From Pelagophyceae sp. CCMP2097 (taxonomy: Eukaryota > Sar > Pelagophyceae), in the NCBI GenBank assembly GCA_026770575.1, contig MU657182.1, positions 467,498-505,553 of the forward strand: a stretch of DNA of 38,056 bases. The letters run 5' to 3'. Of the stretch, positions 1 through 9,738 are shown piece by piece. Each line of letters begins with the position of its first letter. The first letter of the stretch is position 1. Below the pieces are notes generated by a model that was given only the letters and a program-made list of their open reading frames with translations, was not told where the DNA came from and did not search any database. The position numbers and the translations under genes are program-made.

Positions 1-435
1 GGCGGGGTTCCAGCCGGCGCGCGTCGCCGCCAGTGGGCCCACATCGGGGTCCTTGTTAGCACCACTTGTGCGTCGTCCGGACGGCTCGGCGTAGATGGCC
101 TCGGACTCGGCGGCTCGTCGTCTTCGTCGTCATCGGATGGCCCGCCGAGCCCTTGGTGTCGCCCGCGCAATTCCGTATGGGGCCCCACGGGGCCGTATGG
201 GGTCCAGCCTACCCAATATGGGTGTATGGGGCCCAATATGGGGCCCCATACGGCGACTCAGGTTGGAAGCTCATGCGACGGTCCAGCCTCGTGGCAGAGA
301 GACGTGAACGACGGACCTGGCGCGGGGCTCCGTTCGCTTCGAGGTGCCCTTGGCGAGTTCTCCGGGGCCACGGAGCAGTTGACCACGGAGCGGGCCCACC
401 TCGGATCCATGGAGCGGATGGCGTGTTGGCATGTT
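1..435. other. Left-edge stretch without a supported gene
   Basis: No convincing gene is visible. The stretch holds a run of GTATGGGG-like units at about 173-253, part of which forms an inverted repeat annotated separately. A short plus-strand frame ending at 453 (residues such as GALGEFSGATEQLTTERAHL) has a plausible protein-like composition. It could be the last exon of a gene cut by the window edge, but it matches no family I recognise. The downstream N-terminal amidase gene ends at 436 on the minus strand. Confidence 0.4.
173..253. repeat. 15-bp perfect inverted repeat with GTATGGGG units
   Basis: CCGTATGGGGCCCCA at 173-187 is the exact reverse complement of 239-253. The 51-nt spacer carries further GTATGGGG and CAATATGGG units, so the block is both low-complexity and able to form a long hairpin. 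No function can be assigned. Confidence 0.8.
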
Positions 436-1475
436 CTATGCATCGTTAATTGATTTCGGCGGGATGTCGACGACCAAGACGCCCTCGGAGACGGAATCCA
501 AAGCCCCCAGGATTTCGAGGTCCTTCAACGCGAGGACGCACGAAGAGCCGCAGAACCGCGTCTTTCCGCCGCCGCAGCGGCCGGAGAGCGCGAGGGCCTC
601 GTGGCCGACGCGGTCCGCGCAGACGAAGAACGTGTCCGTGCCGACGAGCGGCTCGAGTCGCGAGACCCAGCTCGATATGGTGCTTCGTTGCCGGTCGCGG
701 TTCGGAACGGCGTCCTCGCGCGCGCGCGCGCGCAGAGGGTCGTCCGGGTGGTTGGAACACCAAGCTGCAGAAAAGAGGAGCACGTTCGTGCCCGCCTTCT
801 TGTGGAATGAGGCGAGCTCAAAATCCTCCGAGCGGCGCCGCTCGAACCTATGTCAATGGTCTGCTGTTTCTATGCGTCGGGGCCACGCACTCGTAAGGGT
901 TGATGTCCATGCAAATCCCAAAGCCGATGCGCAGGCCCGGCACGAGGCCGTCCGTGGAAATGAAGTCGTTGGACCCTTCAACGGCCCAAGTCTTGTCCAC
1001 GTCGTAGAGGTGCCTCTTGTCGTAGTGCAGCGCCACGCTGCCGTTTGCGCGCACCACGGCCAGCGAGTTGTAGAGCACGTCGCCCTCCCGCCGCGGCCTG
1101 CGCTTCGAGTGGTCCGCGGTGAAAGGGCGTTCGAAGCAACGCACCGGCCCCAGACGACGATGCAGTCGAAGCGCTTTGCGAGGCGTCCGCACCACTCGAC
1201 GTCGCCGTCGCCCGCGGGTACGTTTGAAGGCCCCTGGAAAGTGTAACCCGCCAGAGCCATCTCCGGCAGCAGCAAGACGTCGACGCCTGCGGGGGCACGT
1301 TGGCGCTTGGCCGAGGTTTCCGCGCGTTACCGTCGAGGTCGGCCTCGTCGAGGAGTGTTTCGCAGCGGCGCATCGAAGCCTCGACGTCGCCGTGTACGGG
1401 ATCCAACTGCACGCACGCCACGCGCAGCGGGCCTGTGCGCGTTGAAGCCGCGCCCGGCGGCGCACACTGCGCCAT
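436..1475 (-). CDS. NTA1: Protein N-terminal asparagine/glutamine amidase (Nta1-like nitrilase)
   Basis: Exons on the minus strand are 1475-1331, 1286-1145, 1097-891 and 847-436, giving 301 residues. The three introns are 44, 47 and 43 nt with GT-AG ends. The nitrilase fold is intact: strand VACVQLDP near residue 19, catalytic Glu57 in LLLPEMALAGY, Lys123 in HYDKRHLYD and Cys158 in GFGICMDINPYE. The GICMD.NPY motif and the DVLYNSLAVV segment are those of yeast Nta1, which deamidates N-terminal Asn/Gln and feeds substrates into the Arg/N-degron pathway; that role is transferred from the family. The start is the first ATG before the nitrilase core. The protein is shorter than yeast Nta1 (457 residues) and ends at IPPKSINDA. 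It is divergently arranged with the sulfotransferase, 184 bp away. Confidence 0.88.
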
Positions 1476-1659
1476 CGGTCGGCCGATTGCGGCGTCGAGT
1501 TTCGAACCTTCGCTAAAATTTCAGCGATCACAAAGATTTTGTGACCGTGACCGTGACGTTTGTCGAACTTTGTCCCGAGTCGGAGTCGGAGTCGGGGGGA
1601 CAACTGTGCGGCGTGAGACGTGACACAATGGCGCAAGCGCTCCCCGAGAGCGAACCCCG
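1476..1659. promoter_or_regulatory. Divergent intergenic region of amidase and sulfotransferase genes
   Basis: The 184 bp between two opposed start codons probably serve both genes. The region holds a 7-bp palindrome with 3-bp spacer, TCACAAA-GAT-TTTGTGA (1528-1544), then short tandem runs of GTGACC (1541-1557) and GAGTCG (1577-1595). TCACAAA-like sequence also occurs just upstream of the ABC transporter start near 20980. The regulatory role is inferred from position only. Confidence 0.35.
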
Positions 1660-2716
1660 ATGACGCTCTGGGCGGGCCTCGTGCTCCTGTGCGTGTGGGT
1701 CGCTCGCCCGACAGTCGCGCCGGCGGGGCCCGCGCGGAGGACGCGCGAGGACTCGGCCGAGGCGTTTCGCCTCGTCCGCGCCGGCGCCGGCACTATACTC
1801 TTCCGTCACGTGCGCAAGGCCGGCGGGACGTCGGTCATAGCCGCGCTGCAGAACGTTTCGGTTACGCTGCAGAAGGCGCACGGCAGACCGGCGCTCATGC
1901 AGTACGTACTTGGCGCGCGACTCGAGTCATCATCGAAGGCGTAGGATGACGCACCTGGAGTGGGCGGCGTTCCCGAGCGCGTGCCTATCGTATTCGCCGT
2001 TGGTGCTCTTCGTCACCATGCTCCGGGCGCCGTTGGCGCGCATCGACTCCGACTTTGAGTACGCAGGACCTGGCGTAAACTTTCTGAGCCACCGCTCCAG
2101 CAACACGACGAAGCGCGCGGCGGCATACGATTCGTGGGCGACGCCGCTTGACGTTGCGCAGAGCGCAGTGGCTCCACTGGCTCGCGGCGTGGGCACGGTG
2201 CCTCGGGGCGTGTACGTCGACAATCTGTACGTCCGCCTCTTCTCCGGCAAGTGCCGCCCGCCGCGAATCAACCGCGTTTCCGCAGTCGCGGAGCGGCGCA
2301 AAAAGTACAAGTCGCCGGAGCTTTTGGAGTACGAATATTTTTGGAAGAAGGGCACACTTTGTAAATGGCAGGGCGGCGCGTGGCAGGGCGGCTGCCGCCT
2401 CTCCGATTCGCCAGTCGTCGGGCGAAGCGACCTCGATTTGGCCCTGGAAGTGCTCCGCGCCTTTGACGTCGTGCTGGTGCTGGAGTGGATGCATTTCGAG
2501 GGTTACAAGAGACACGTCGCATCCCTCTTCGGTGTCCAAACCTTGCACTTCCCCGCAATGAGAAGGCACAAGAAACCGGCGACGCATTCGAGGCCGGACT
2601 TCATCACCGCGAAACTGCGGAGGCAGGATCGTTTCGATCTCGAGCTCTACGGCCAAATGCTCCAGACCGAGGCGCTCAACATCGCAGTGGCAGGCGGCAC
2701 TCTCTCCTGGCAATAA
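1660..2716 (+). CDS. Golgi-type sulfotransferase (PAPS-dependent), in-frame stop near the C-terminus
   Basis: Exons 1660-1901 and 1945-2716 flank a 43-nt GT-AG intron and encode 337 residues. An N-terminal hydrophobic stretch (residues about 3-18) fits a signal anchor of a type II membrane enzyme. FRHVRKAGGTSV (49-59) is the 5'-phosphosulfate-binding loop (K-x-G-G-T-S). VTMLRAPLARIDSDFEY (104-120) is the 3'-phosphate-binding segment, with Arg108. These motifs define carbohydrate/protein sulfotransferases; the acceptor cannot be told. After the TAA at 2714-2716 the same frame continues for 38 codons of protein-like sequence (LAFDAVKRANGDVPPGFAAD and on) to a TGA at 2831-2833. Alternatives are a nonsense change, or a 51-nt in-frame intron 2687-2737 (GTGGCA...GAAG) that removes the stop and gives 359 residues. 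Confidence 0.75.
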
Positions 2717-2873
2717 CTCGCCTTCGACGCGGTGAAGCGCGCAAACGGCGACGTCCCGCCCGGCTTCGCCGCCGACCTCGCCGCCACCGCGCGGCGCCCG
2801 GCGACGGCGCCTGGAGACGTCTTAGACGAATGACGCTGCGGCCGAGTAAATGATACAAAACGCTCTTAAAGAG

Positions 2874-5250
2874 TTAGCCGTACGCTTCGACGGCGAGCCT
2901 GGCCTGGCGCTCGAGCTTGGTGAGGAACTGCGAAGCTTGCTTGGCGTCGAGACCGGCGTGTTGCTTGAGCTGCTTCAAGAGCTCGCCTCTCACATCTGTC
3001 GCCATTTGCGCGTTGCCGGCGATGAACATCGTCGCCCCACCGACGAGCGAGGAGACGATGGCGGCGCCCTGGTCGCGGAGCCTCCGCGTGACGTACGCGC
3101 GCTCCGCGGCGTCGGCATGCCGCGACACGGCGAGGTGGAGCTCGAAGGAGCCTTCTTCTGAAGAGTCGCAAGCCCTGGCTTTCCACTCGTGGCCGTAGAG
3201 CACGTCTGTATCAGCGTCGCGGCAGCCGAAGATGAACGTCGTCTTCGTCGGCGGCCCCGCCTGCGTCAGGGCTCGCATGGGCGCGACGCCCGTGCCGGCC
3301 GAGACGAGGATCAGCTCTTGCCCAGCCACGAGCGGCCGCCGCCGCAGCGCCGCCGAGATGGCCGCCTGTTTGTCTCTGTCGAGCGTCGCACGGTGCGCAC
3401 TTTCGCGCGCGAGGGTACAACAAAGTCGCACCGTCGTGACGCCGAGGCGCAGATTGTCGCCGCTCCGGAGCGCGCAGACGTGGTTGGAGCAGAGCCCCGT
3501 GATCTTCCTCTTGTACTTGGTCTCAAACTGCACGCGCGCGACGCAGAGGTCCAAAAGGCCAGTCTCCGAGGGCGCCGAGGCGATCGAGAAGAGTCGAGGG
3601 CGCAAGTCTTCAAATTCGTCGAACAATTCGTCCAAAGGCGGCGCAACGTCGCCAAAGTCCTCCAAGACGTCCAGCAGCGACCGCCGCTCCGACCGCACGT
3701 AGTCCTCGAACAACGCCGCGCCCGCGGGTGAACTCAATTGAATAAGCTTTTCACGGTGCTCTACGTCGTCGGTGAACGGCGCCAGACGACGCAGCGCGTC
3801 GGGCGTCGCCGGCGCCGTCAGGTCCACGCACCGCGCCACGACGTCGCGCAGCACGGCCACCACCGGCAGCGCCACGCGCGGCGCCTGCGTCGGTCATCAA
3901 CACCTTTCAAAGACGACTGCCGCTCTGAGGCGGGCGCCCCCAAGAGGCGGGCGCCGGAAGACGTTTGGAGACGCACGCGGTACGACGGCGCCGGCGCGAT
4001 GGCGTAGCAGCGGCTGCCGAGGTCCGCCGCGTCGTCGTCTTCCTTTCGGAAGCGACGCGCCGCGATGGCCATGAAACGGTCGACCTGTCGGAGACGCGTC
4101 GAAAAAGCCGTCTGACGAATCGGCTTTCTTCAAAGGCCTTTTGGGTCCATCGACACAAGTTTCCAATGGTCCATCATCGACACAAGTTTCCAATGGTGCG
4201 CCGCGGCCGCGCGTGCCGGGCGTCGTTTTCCGCGAGGAGCACGGCCACGTCGCCGACGCCGTACACAAACGGACCCCCCAGCCTCAAATTCCGCACGTCC
4301 TGCCACCACTCAGAGGCGGTGAGGCGCTCGTTGGCCACCTGGCGAGGAGATGACGGGCGCCTTTTCGCAGGGCACGTACCACTTTGGCGTCAAAGAGCTC
4401 TACCGCCGTCTCGCCCTCGGCCGACGACAGCGCGCGGTCGACGTACGCCGCCAGCTCGCCGGCGCGATGCGTTTCCTCGGCACGCTCCTACAGGCGAGCG
4501 TCCCCGCTTCTCTCCGCGCCTCCGCTCCTCTCCAGCGGCGGACATGGCCGCTCACGGTGCATCGGAAGGTGAAGCGCGGCGTCGTCGCGGCGTGCGCGGC
4601 CGTCTGCGGCGCCTTGCCGAGCGCTGCTGCGACGGTCGTGAGCCAGTCGCCGAACGGCGCGAGCACGCCGCCGTTCGGGGCGCACGCGTCCGAGAGGACG
4701 CGCGGCGCGAGCGGCGCGGCGCCGAGCTGCGCCAGCCGCGCGTCGAGGCGCCGCGCCGCCGCGTTGTACTTGTCGCCGTACCTGGCGGGTCGCCGCGTCG
4801 AGCGGAGTTGCAAATGAGCAATCCTGGCCTCGGAGAGCCTCCCGCCGGAGCCACAAGACGCGCCTCGCGTCGCCAAGGCCATAGAGCGCGTAGCGGAGCC
4901 CGTCGCGGCGCGGCGCGTCCTTGCGCAGCAGCGCTTGCCAGCACTTGCGCATGTTCCTACGCAACGGCGTTCACAGGCACCGAAGATGCGTGCAACGCTC
5001 CAAGATGGACGCTGGTCTTATACGTCGGGGCTTCGCCGTCGCCCGTCGTGGAGCAGATGATGACGGCGACGTCGGCGGTTGCGAGGAGGCCACCTTGGTC
5101 CGCATGCCAGTCAAACGCCCGCGGCTCGTCGGTCAGGATCGACACGCCACACCGCCGCAGCTCCTCAGCGGCCTTGTAGGCGAGCTCGCGCGCCGTGCCC
5201 GTCGCGCTCGCGTAGAGCACCGCGACGCCCGCGCCGTCGAACGATGCCAT
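2874..5250 (-). CDS. TAH18: NADPH-dependent diflavin oxidoreductase 1 (Tah18/NDOR1)
   Basis: Seven minus-strand exons (5250-5024, 4956-4864, 4781-4556, 4487-4380, 4338-4213, 4084-3977, 3884-2874) sum to 1,899 nt, or 632 residues, close to yeast Tah18 (623). In order: flavodoxin domain with FMN loop VLYASATGTARELA and STTGDGEAPTNM; MRKCWQALLRKDAP and YGLGDARYGDKYN; a linker with VANERLTASEWWQDV typical of the family; FAD-binding RPRLFSIASAP (residues about 392-402); NADPH site ILVSAGTGVAPMR (about 488-500); FIFGCRDADTDVLYGHEW. It passes electrons from NADPH through FAD and FMN to the Fe-S protein Dre2/CIAPIN1 in cytosolic iron-sulfur assembly; this is family knowledge. Joins at 4863-4782 and 4212-4085 need GC-AG introns; the other four are GT-AG. 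Intron 4085-4212 contains an internal tandem duplication. Confidence 0.9.
4148..4197. repeat. 23-bp direct duplication inside a Tah18 intron
   Basis: The 23-nt sequence at 4148-4170 recurs exactly at 4175-4197 (period 27). It lies inside the longest intron of the gene (128 nt, against 41-92 nt for the others), so the duplication partly explains that length. No coding effect is expected. Confidence 0.85.
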
Positions 5251-6235
5251 GCTTCGGATGAGCTTGGAGGACAGAGGTGTCGTCGTTGTGCAAGGTCAAG
5301 TCGAACTTTTAGAGCCGCGCCCGCGGGCGCTTCTGCTCCGGGCGCCGGGCGTGGTGTGAAGGGTCAGACTCAGGGTCCAAATATAGGGTCTGAACTATGG
5401 GAAGAGACCATCTTTACGTCGAGCCGGCAGTAGAAGCCAGACCCGGAGGAATAGCATCCTAGGCGGCCTCTGCGCTCCCATCGGCACTCGCCCTCGCGTC
5501 GCCATTACACAAGACCTCCGCTTGATACCTTTACATTCACGAACTCTAGGTCTTTCTACTGTTGCTTGCTTAAAATCCACCCTGGGTGGGGCTGCCCCAA
5601 AAGGGAATGACCGTCAAACCCGAGTCAAAGGTAGGCTTCCAGGCCCGGAGGCCCGGTGCCAAGCTTCGGAGATCGCGTCAGCACATGAAGCGCGGCGTCT
5701 CCTCACGGAGGTATGGTCCACCAATCACTTTGGCACTTCGGTCGTGGTTCGTTGGGGATGCCAGTTGGGGGGCGAGGGCGTCGGCGGCTTTTTTGAGCGC
5801 ATTCGGAATGTGGATGTACCGCGTCGTGGCCCAGGCATGGCCTGGGTCCTTTCCTCCGTTTGCGCCGTTTTTCCTCCGAGCTAAAGTAGATAGTCAGCAA
5901 GACTTACAACCGTATGTTGTGGAAACAACAGGTTGAGAGCAGGTCCAGGAAGAACATGTCACCGATGGTCCCAGGGAGGGCGTCGTCCATAGGTCGTTGC
6001 GTTTTGTCAGTTAATTTCTAATGGGCAAGAAAGAGCCTGAACCACCCAGGGTGGATCTTAAGCAAGCAATTTCGAGCAATTGCAGCAACTAAAAGCTTCC
6101 TCGTTGTGTATGGGCCGGGTTTTGCCAAATTTTACCGGGGAAACCCGCAGGTCTGACAGAGCATTCTCGAGAATCTCGAGAAAGATAGCAACCTCGAGAC
6201 CCCGGCCGCTTGAAGTCCGCCCCCCGACGCGCGCG
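5251..6235. other. 985-bp intergenic region between divergent Tah18 and phosphoglycerate mutase genes
   Basis: No gene is supported. The region contains the 508-bp inverted-repeat-bounded stretch at 5562-6069 and, at each end, the presumed upstream regions of two divergent genes. Base composition is clearly lower in GC than in the flanking coding sequence. A frame running into the mutase from 6080 adds 52 residues before ATG 6236, but those residues look untranslated. Confidence 0.6.
5562..6069. mobile_element. Candidate MITE-like element with 28-bp terminal inverted repeats
   Basis: Positions 5562-5589 and 6042-6069 are reverse complements with one mismatch in 28. The outer ends read TTGCTTGCTTAA; the inner ends are the near-palindrome CCACCC-T-GGGTGG. 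The 508-bp interior has no credible protein, which fits a short non-autonomous DNA transposon. I see no clear target-site duplication next to the ends. The terminal 23 nt (6049-6071) recur exactly at 24764-24786, far away in another gene-free stretch, so the sequence is dispersed. Confidence 0.55.
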
Positions 6236-7596
6236 ATGGCCTCCGTATCAGTTCGCGCGGCGGCGCGATCGGCGGCGCTGCTGTCGCTGCTGGCGTCGGC
6301 GGCGGCGCTCCGCGCCTCGTCGCCTCTGCCGCGATCGGTGGGCCGGTCGGCGGCGGCCTCCGTGTCGATGAAATTCGGCGACGACGCGCACTGCCGTGTC
6401 TGCTTCGTCCGCCACGGCCAGTCCCAGTGGAACGAGGCCAACCTCTTCACCGGCTGGGCGGACCCCGCGCTGACGACTCTTGGCAAGAACGAGGCGGCCG
6501 AAGGCGCCACGCACATGTGGAAGGAGGGCCTGCACTTCGACGTCGCGTTCACGTCCGAGCTGAAGCGCGCGCAGCAGACGCTCGCCATCATCCAGACCAT
6601 CCTCGGCGAGGAGGCCGTCCCCGTCCACAAGTCGTGGCGGCTCAACGAGCGCATGTATGGCGCGCTGCTAACCCCAGCGTCCTAAAACCACCCGAAAACG
6701 CCAGAGGGCTGGAGTATACTCGCACGCCGAGGGCGGGGGTCGCGCGAGTAAAATGGCCCTCTGAAAGCCGAAGCGCCGGGGGCCGTCAACCGAAGTGCTC
6801 CTGCCTTTGCGGCGGGGAAACTTCAAGGGGTCTTCTCCGCGCCGCAACGTCATATCGCGCTTCTTTTAGGCAGGGCCTGGACAAGAAGGAGACGGTGGAG
6901 AAGTACGGCGCGGACCAGGTCAAGGAGTGGCGGCGGTCGTACTCTACCCCGCCGCCGCCGGTGGACGTCGACTCGGAGTATTGGCCTGGCAACATGAACT
7001 CGTACGCCCACGTCCCCGCCGCCGACATCCCGCTCAGCGAGTGCTTGAAGGACACCGTCGAGCGCACGCTGCCCTACTGGGACGCGGCCGTCGTGCCCGC
7101 GCTCACGCGCGGCAAGACCGTGCTCATCGCCGCGCGCGAAGCGGCGTCTGGGTGCTTTCGACCCAGACGGCCCGAGAGACGGTTTGCTTTGCGGGGCCTG
7201 ATCTCCGGCTCGCTTTTCGTGATTCCTGGCGAAGTTTTCGAAATGGCTTCTTCTCGCAAGCATCTGCTGAGTTTCCTTCTGCGGCCTCGACGTTTTGCGC
7301 GCAGGCACGGCAACTCGATCCGCGGCATGCTGAAGATGCTCGACGGCATCGAGGACGACGACATCGTCGGCCTGGAGATCCCGACGGGCGTGCCGCTGCT
7401 CTACCACCTCGATAAAGACCTGAAGCCCATGAAGGACCCGCGCTCGTTCGGCTTCCTGAGCGGCGCCTTCCTCGGCGACCCGGCGGAGATCCTGGCCGCG
7501 CAGCAAAAGGTGGCGGCGCAGACGCAAATCTCCTCAAAGGAAACCGAGACCGAGGCCCGCGCCCGCCTCTTCGCCGAAGCGCAAGGCGAGGGCTAA
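6236..7596 (+). CDS. 2,3-bisphosphoglycerate-dependent phosphoglycerate mutase, organelle-targeted
   Basis: Exons 6236-6666, 6870-7133 and 7305-7596 encode 328 residues. Residues 1-45 form a hydrophobic, Ala/Ser/Arg-rich presequence (ALLSLLASAAALRAS) fitting plastid or mitochondrial import. The mature part has CFVRHGQSQWN (catalytic His60), FTGWADPALT, Glu138 in RLNERMYGALQGL, EKYGADQVKEWRRSY and VLIAAHGNS (His233). This set marks the cofactor-dependent mutase that interconverts 3- and 2-phosphoglycerate in glycolysis. NERMYG instead of the bacterial NERHYG is, as I recall, also seen in plant homologues. Both joins restore conserved motifs only with GC donors: introns 6667-6869 (203 nt) and 7134-7304 (171 nt), the longest in the window. 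Intron 2 holds a 9-bp hairpin at 7145-7169. Confidence 0.88.
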
Positions 7597-7930
7597 GCCG
7601 GCTTGCGACGTGCGGGCGCCAAAGGGTCTGGGGCCGTCCCCGGGTACGGTCGGCGGCCCACGAGCGAAAATCACTAGGTCAACGCGTCTGAAGAGCCGTC
7701 GATGACTGAAAAGCCGTCGACGACGACGCCGCCGAAAAGCCGTCGAGGAGGACGCCCCGTCGGTCTTTTCGAAGGCACAGCGCCGAAAAGCCGAGTATAT
7801 ACGAGAGTACTAGTACCCTCCAATTTCAATCTCGCTCGAGCCCGACGCGCCTCGCGTCGGAAAGGCGGAATTCGGGTCCCGTCGGAACGGCAGACAGGTT
7901 TTCAAAATCTTCATCGGGTTTTCAAAATCT
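7597..7930. other. Convergent 3' intergenic region with short repeats
   Basis: No gene is visible between the convergent mutase and App1-like genes. The stretch carries scattered GAAAAGCCGTCGA-type units (near 7707, 7734 and 7788) and the first copy of a 20-bp tandem repeat that runs into the end of the next gene. Confidence 0.5.
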
Positions 7931-7937
7931 TCATCGG
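7898..7937. repeat. Perfect 20-bp tandem repeat spanning a stop codon
   Basis: GGTTTTCAAAATCTTCATCG occurs at 7898-7917 and again at 7918-7937. The minus-strand stop TGA of the App1-like gene (7933-7931) lies in the second copy, so the copies also carry the end of the coding region. Confidence 0.9.
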
Positions 7938-9080
7938 AGGGCGTCTATGTCCCTCTGGACGTCTCGGAGCTGGTTGCGCGGGTCGTTGCCCGGGAATATG
8001 CCGGCCTTTTCCAAGTCGGAGAGCGCCGCCTCGACGACTCTTTGGACGGCTCGAGCGTCTACGAGGCCGAGTTCCAATGCGATCGCCGCGGCGCCGACGT
8101 ACGTCCGAAAGAAGTGGACCTGCGCCGGCCCTTGGGCGTCGACGGCGTAGGGTTGCGGCACGGCGACGCCGTCTCCTCGAGCGTCGGTGCCGACGCAGTG
8201 TAGTAAAACCGTTTGGCAGAGGCCCGGGTATCGAGCCAGGATGAGCTCGCCCGCCTGGCCGTCCAGCTCGCCGGTATCGCCCAGGAAGACGTACTCGCGC
8301 GCCGGTGACGCCGGCGCCGGGTCGCTGAGGCTGCGCAGGTCGCCGAGGTTTCGCGCCAGGATCTCAAAGTTTTGCAATTTCCTCCAGCCTTTAAAGTCTT
8401 GGAAGATCCACTCGTGCACCGACCCGTACATCACCCGGTCGTAGGCCACGCCCCAGCCGCCCATGCCGCGCCGTTTGGCGCAGGCGCGGAACTGTTTCAC
8501 CACCTTGTCAGAGTCCCGGAGCTCGAGCCTATACGGATTCCTATAGGGATCCCTTTAGCATCGGTCTCTTTTGCACATGCGAAGGACGCCGGCCCGCGCG
8601 CGAACTTGAACTCTGCGGCCCTTGCGGTGAGGACGGCGACGGGCTCGGCGGGCCCGCGGCTGCTCGAGAGCTCGGCGATAAAGTCAAACACGCCCGGGTA
8701 AAACGCGCCGCGCGCGTACTGCCCGTCGATGCCGCCGAGCGGCTACGCGGGAGTGCGTCGAAGGCGGTGCACCACGGCTCATGCAAACAACAGCGCACGC
8801 ACGATGTCCACAAGTCGGACGTTGCCCGACGACTTGATCGTGTCGTCGATGTCGGTGACCACCTATTTGGAGGCGTGGGACTGCTGCGGGCGGGCCTGCG
8901 TCGCACCTGGAGCGGCTTGGAATGCAACGCCGTGGCCCTCTCGTGCACCGCGGTGGACTTGAGAGAGCGGCGCTGCGGCAAGAAGCCGTCGCAGCCGCCG
9001 CAGAGGAGCGCCGTGCTCAGCAGCACGCTGCCGCAGAAGAGCACGGCCGTGCTCAACAGCACTCGCCGCGGCTGCGCCAT
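7931..9080 (-). CDS. App1/DUF2183-like phosphatase with signal peptide
   Basis: Minus-strand exons 9080-8907, 8862-8785, 8742-8600 and 8528-7931 give 330 residues. A hydrophobic N-terminus (VLLSTAVLFCGSVLLSTALL) suggests secretion or organelle targeting. VVTDIDDTIKSSGNVRLVD (59-77) carries the D-x-D-x-T signature of phosphatidate phosphatase App1/DUF2183 and HAD-like enzymes. YARGAFYPGVFDFIAELS and VAVLTARAAEFKFALELRD follow, then NFEILARNLGDL and YVFLGDTGELDGQAGELI, the second acidic motif. The family includes actin-associated phosphatidate phosphatases; the substrate here is unknown. Intron 8906-8863 is GT-AG; introns 8784-8743 and 8599-8529 require GC donors to keep the frame and motifs. 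Confidence 0.78.
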
Positions 9081-9362
9081 GACTTCCGACTCGGGTTCGC
9101 AACGCAGAACGTCGCCAAAATTACCCCCCCTAATTTCGAAAATGCAAGGAACCGATCTAATCCGAGTTATCGACCTCGCTCAACCTCGCGGCTCGACGCC
9201 CTCCGCGACGTCTGCGAGGCTGGCACCAAGGTTGTTGTTAGAAATAAGCATGCAGGCCGCCTTTGGCGGGTTTAGTCCCTTGGAAAAAGGGCTTTAGATC
9301 TTGCGCCGTACGGCCGTTGTTCACCTTCACTGGTGCCCCCCGAAGTGGGCCTTGCTGCGGGC

Positions 9363-9738
9363 TTAAAAGTCCTTTGCGTTGGCGAACTTTTTCTTCTGCT
9401 CCTCCTTCCAGATTGCGTGCTCGGGCGTGCCGCGGATGGGCGGGACCTTGCTCCACATCGAAGACGGGATCCAGAAGTGCGGCGCCTGGACCCGCTCCTA
9501 CAAGGCGCGTGAGACCGCAAGACGCGTATGCGGCGTGCGAGGTGCTTTCAGTGACGTCTGCGGCGAGCGCACCTCGTATCTGATGGAGATTGAGAAGACG
9601 ATTGCGCTCATGACCACGCAGAACACGCCCGCGATGGCTACGATTGAAAACTTCAAAGGCCGGCCGCGTCGCAAAGACGCATTGCCGCGCACCGGTGTTG
9701 CGCTTCCAGTTTGGGTTTGTAGGATGCCAGCCCCCCAT
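9363..9738 (-). CDS. Small single-TM protein, possible respiratory complex I accessory subunit
   Basis: Exons 9738-9693, 9637-9573 and 9497-9363 (minus) encode 81 residues across two GT-AG introns of 55 and 75 nt. The protein starts MGGWHPTNPNWKRNT, then one membrane segment AIAGVFCVVMSAIVFSISI (16-34), then ERVQAPHFWIPSSMWSK and a charged tail KEEQKKKFANAKDF. The W-x-RNTAIA, one TM, E-x-R and IPS-x-x-W layout resembles small plant mitochondrial NADH dehydrogenase accessory proteins as I remember them; that identity is tentative. Too short to test by motif alone. It is divergent to the UDP-glucose:glycoprotein glucosyltransferase gene. Confidence 0.6.

Noticed and set aside
431..1246. 271-residue plus-strand open frame opposite the N-terminal amidase
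   Set aside because: Antisense shadow; the amidase exons on the other strand hold an intact catalytic triad.
6427..7596. 389-residue plus-strand open frame over phosphoglycerate mutase
   Set aside because: It only shares the last exon's frame and reads straight through two introns; conserved motifs before 6870 are in another frame.
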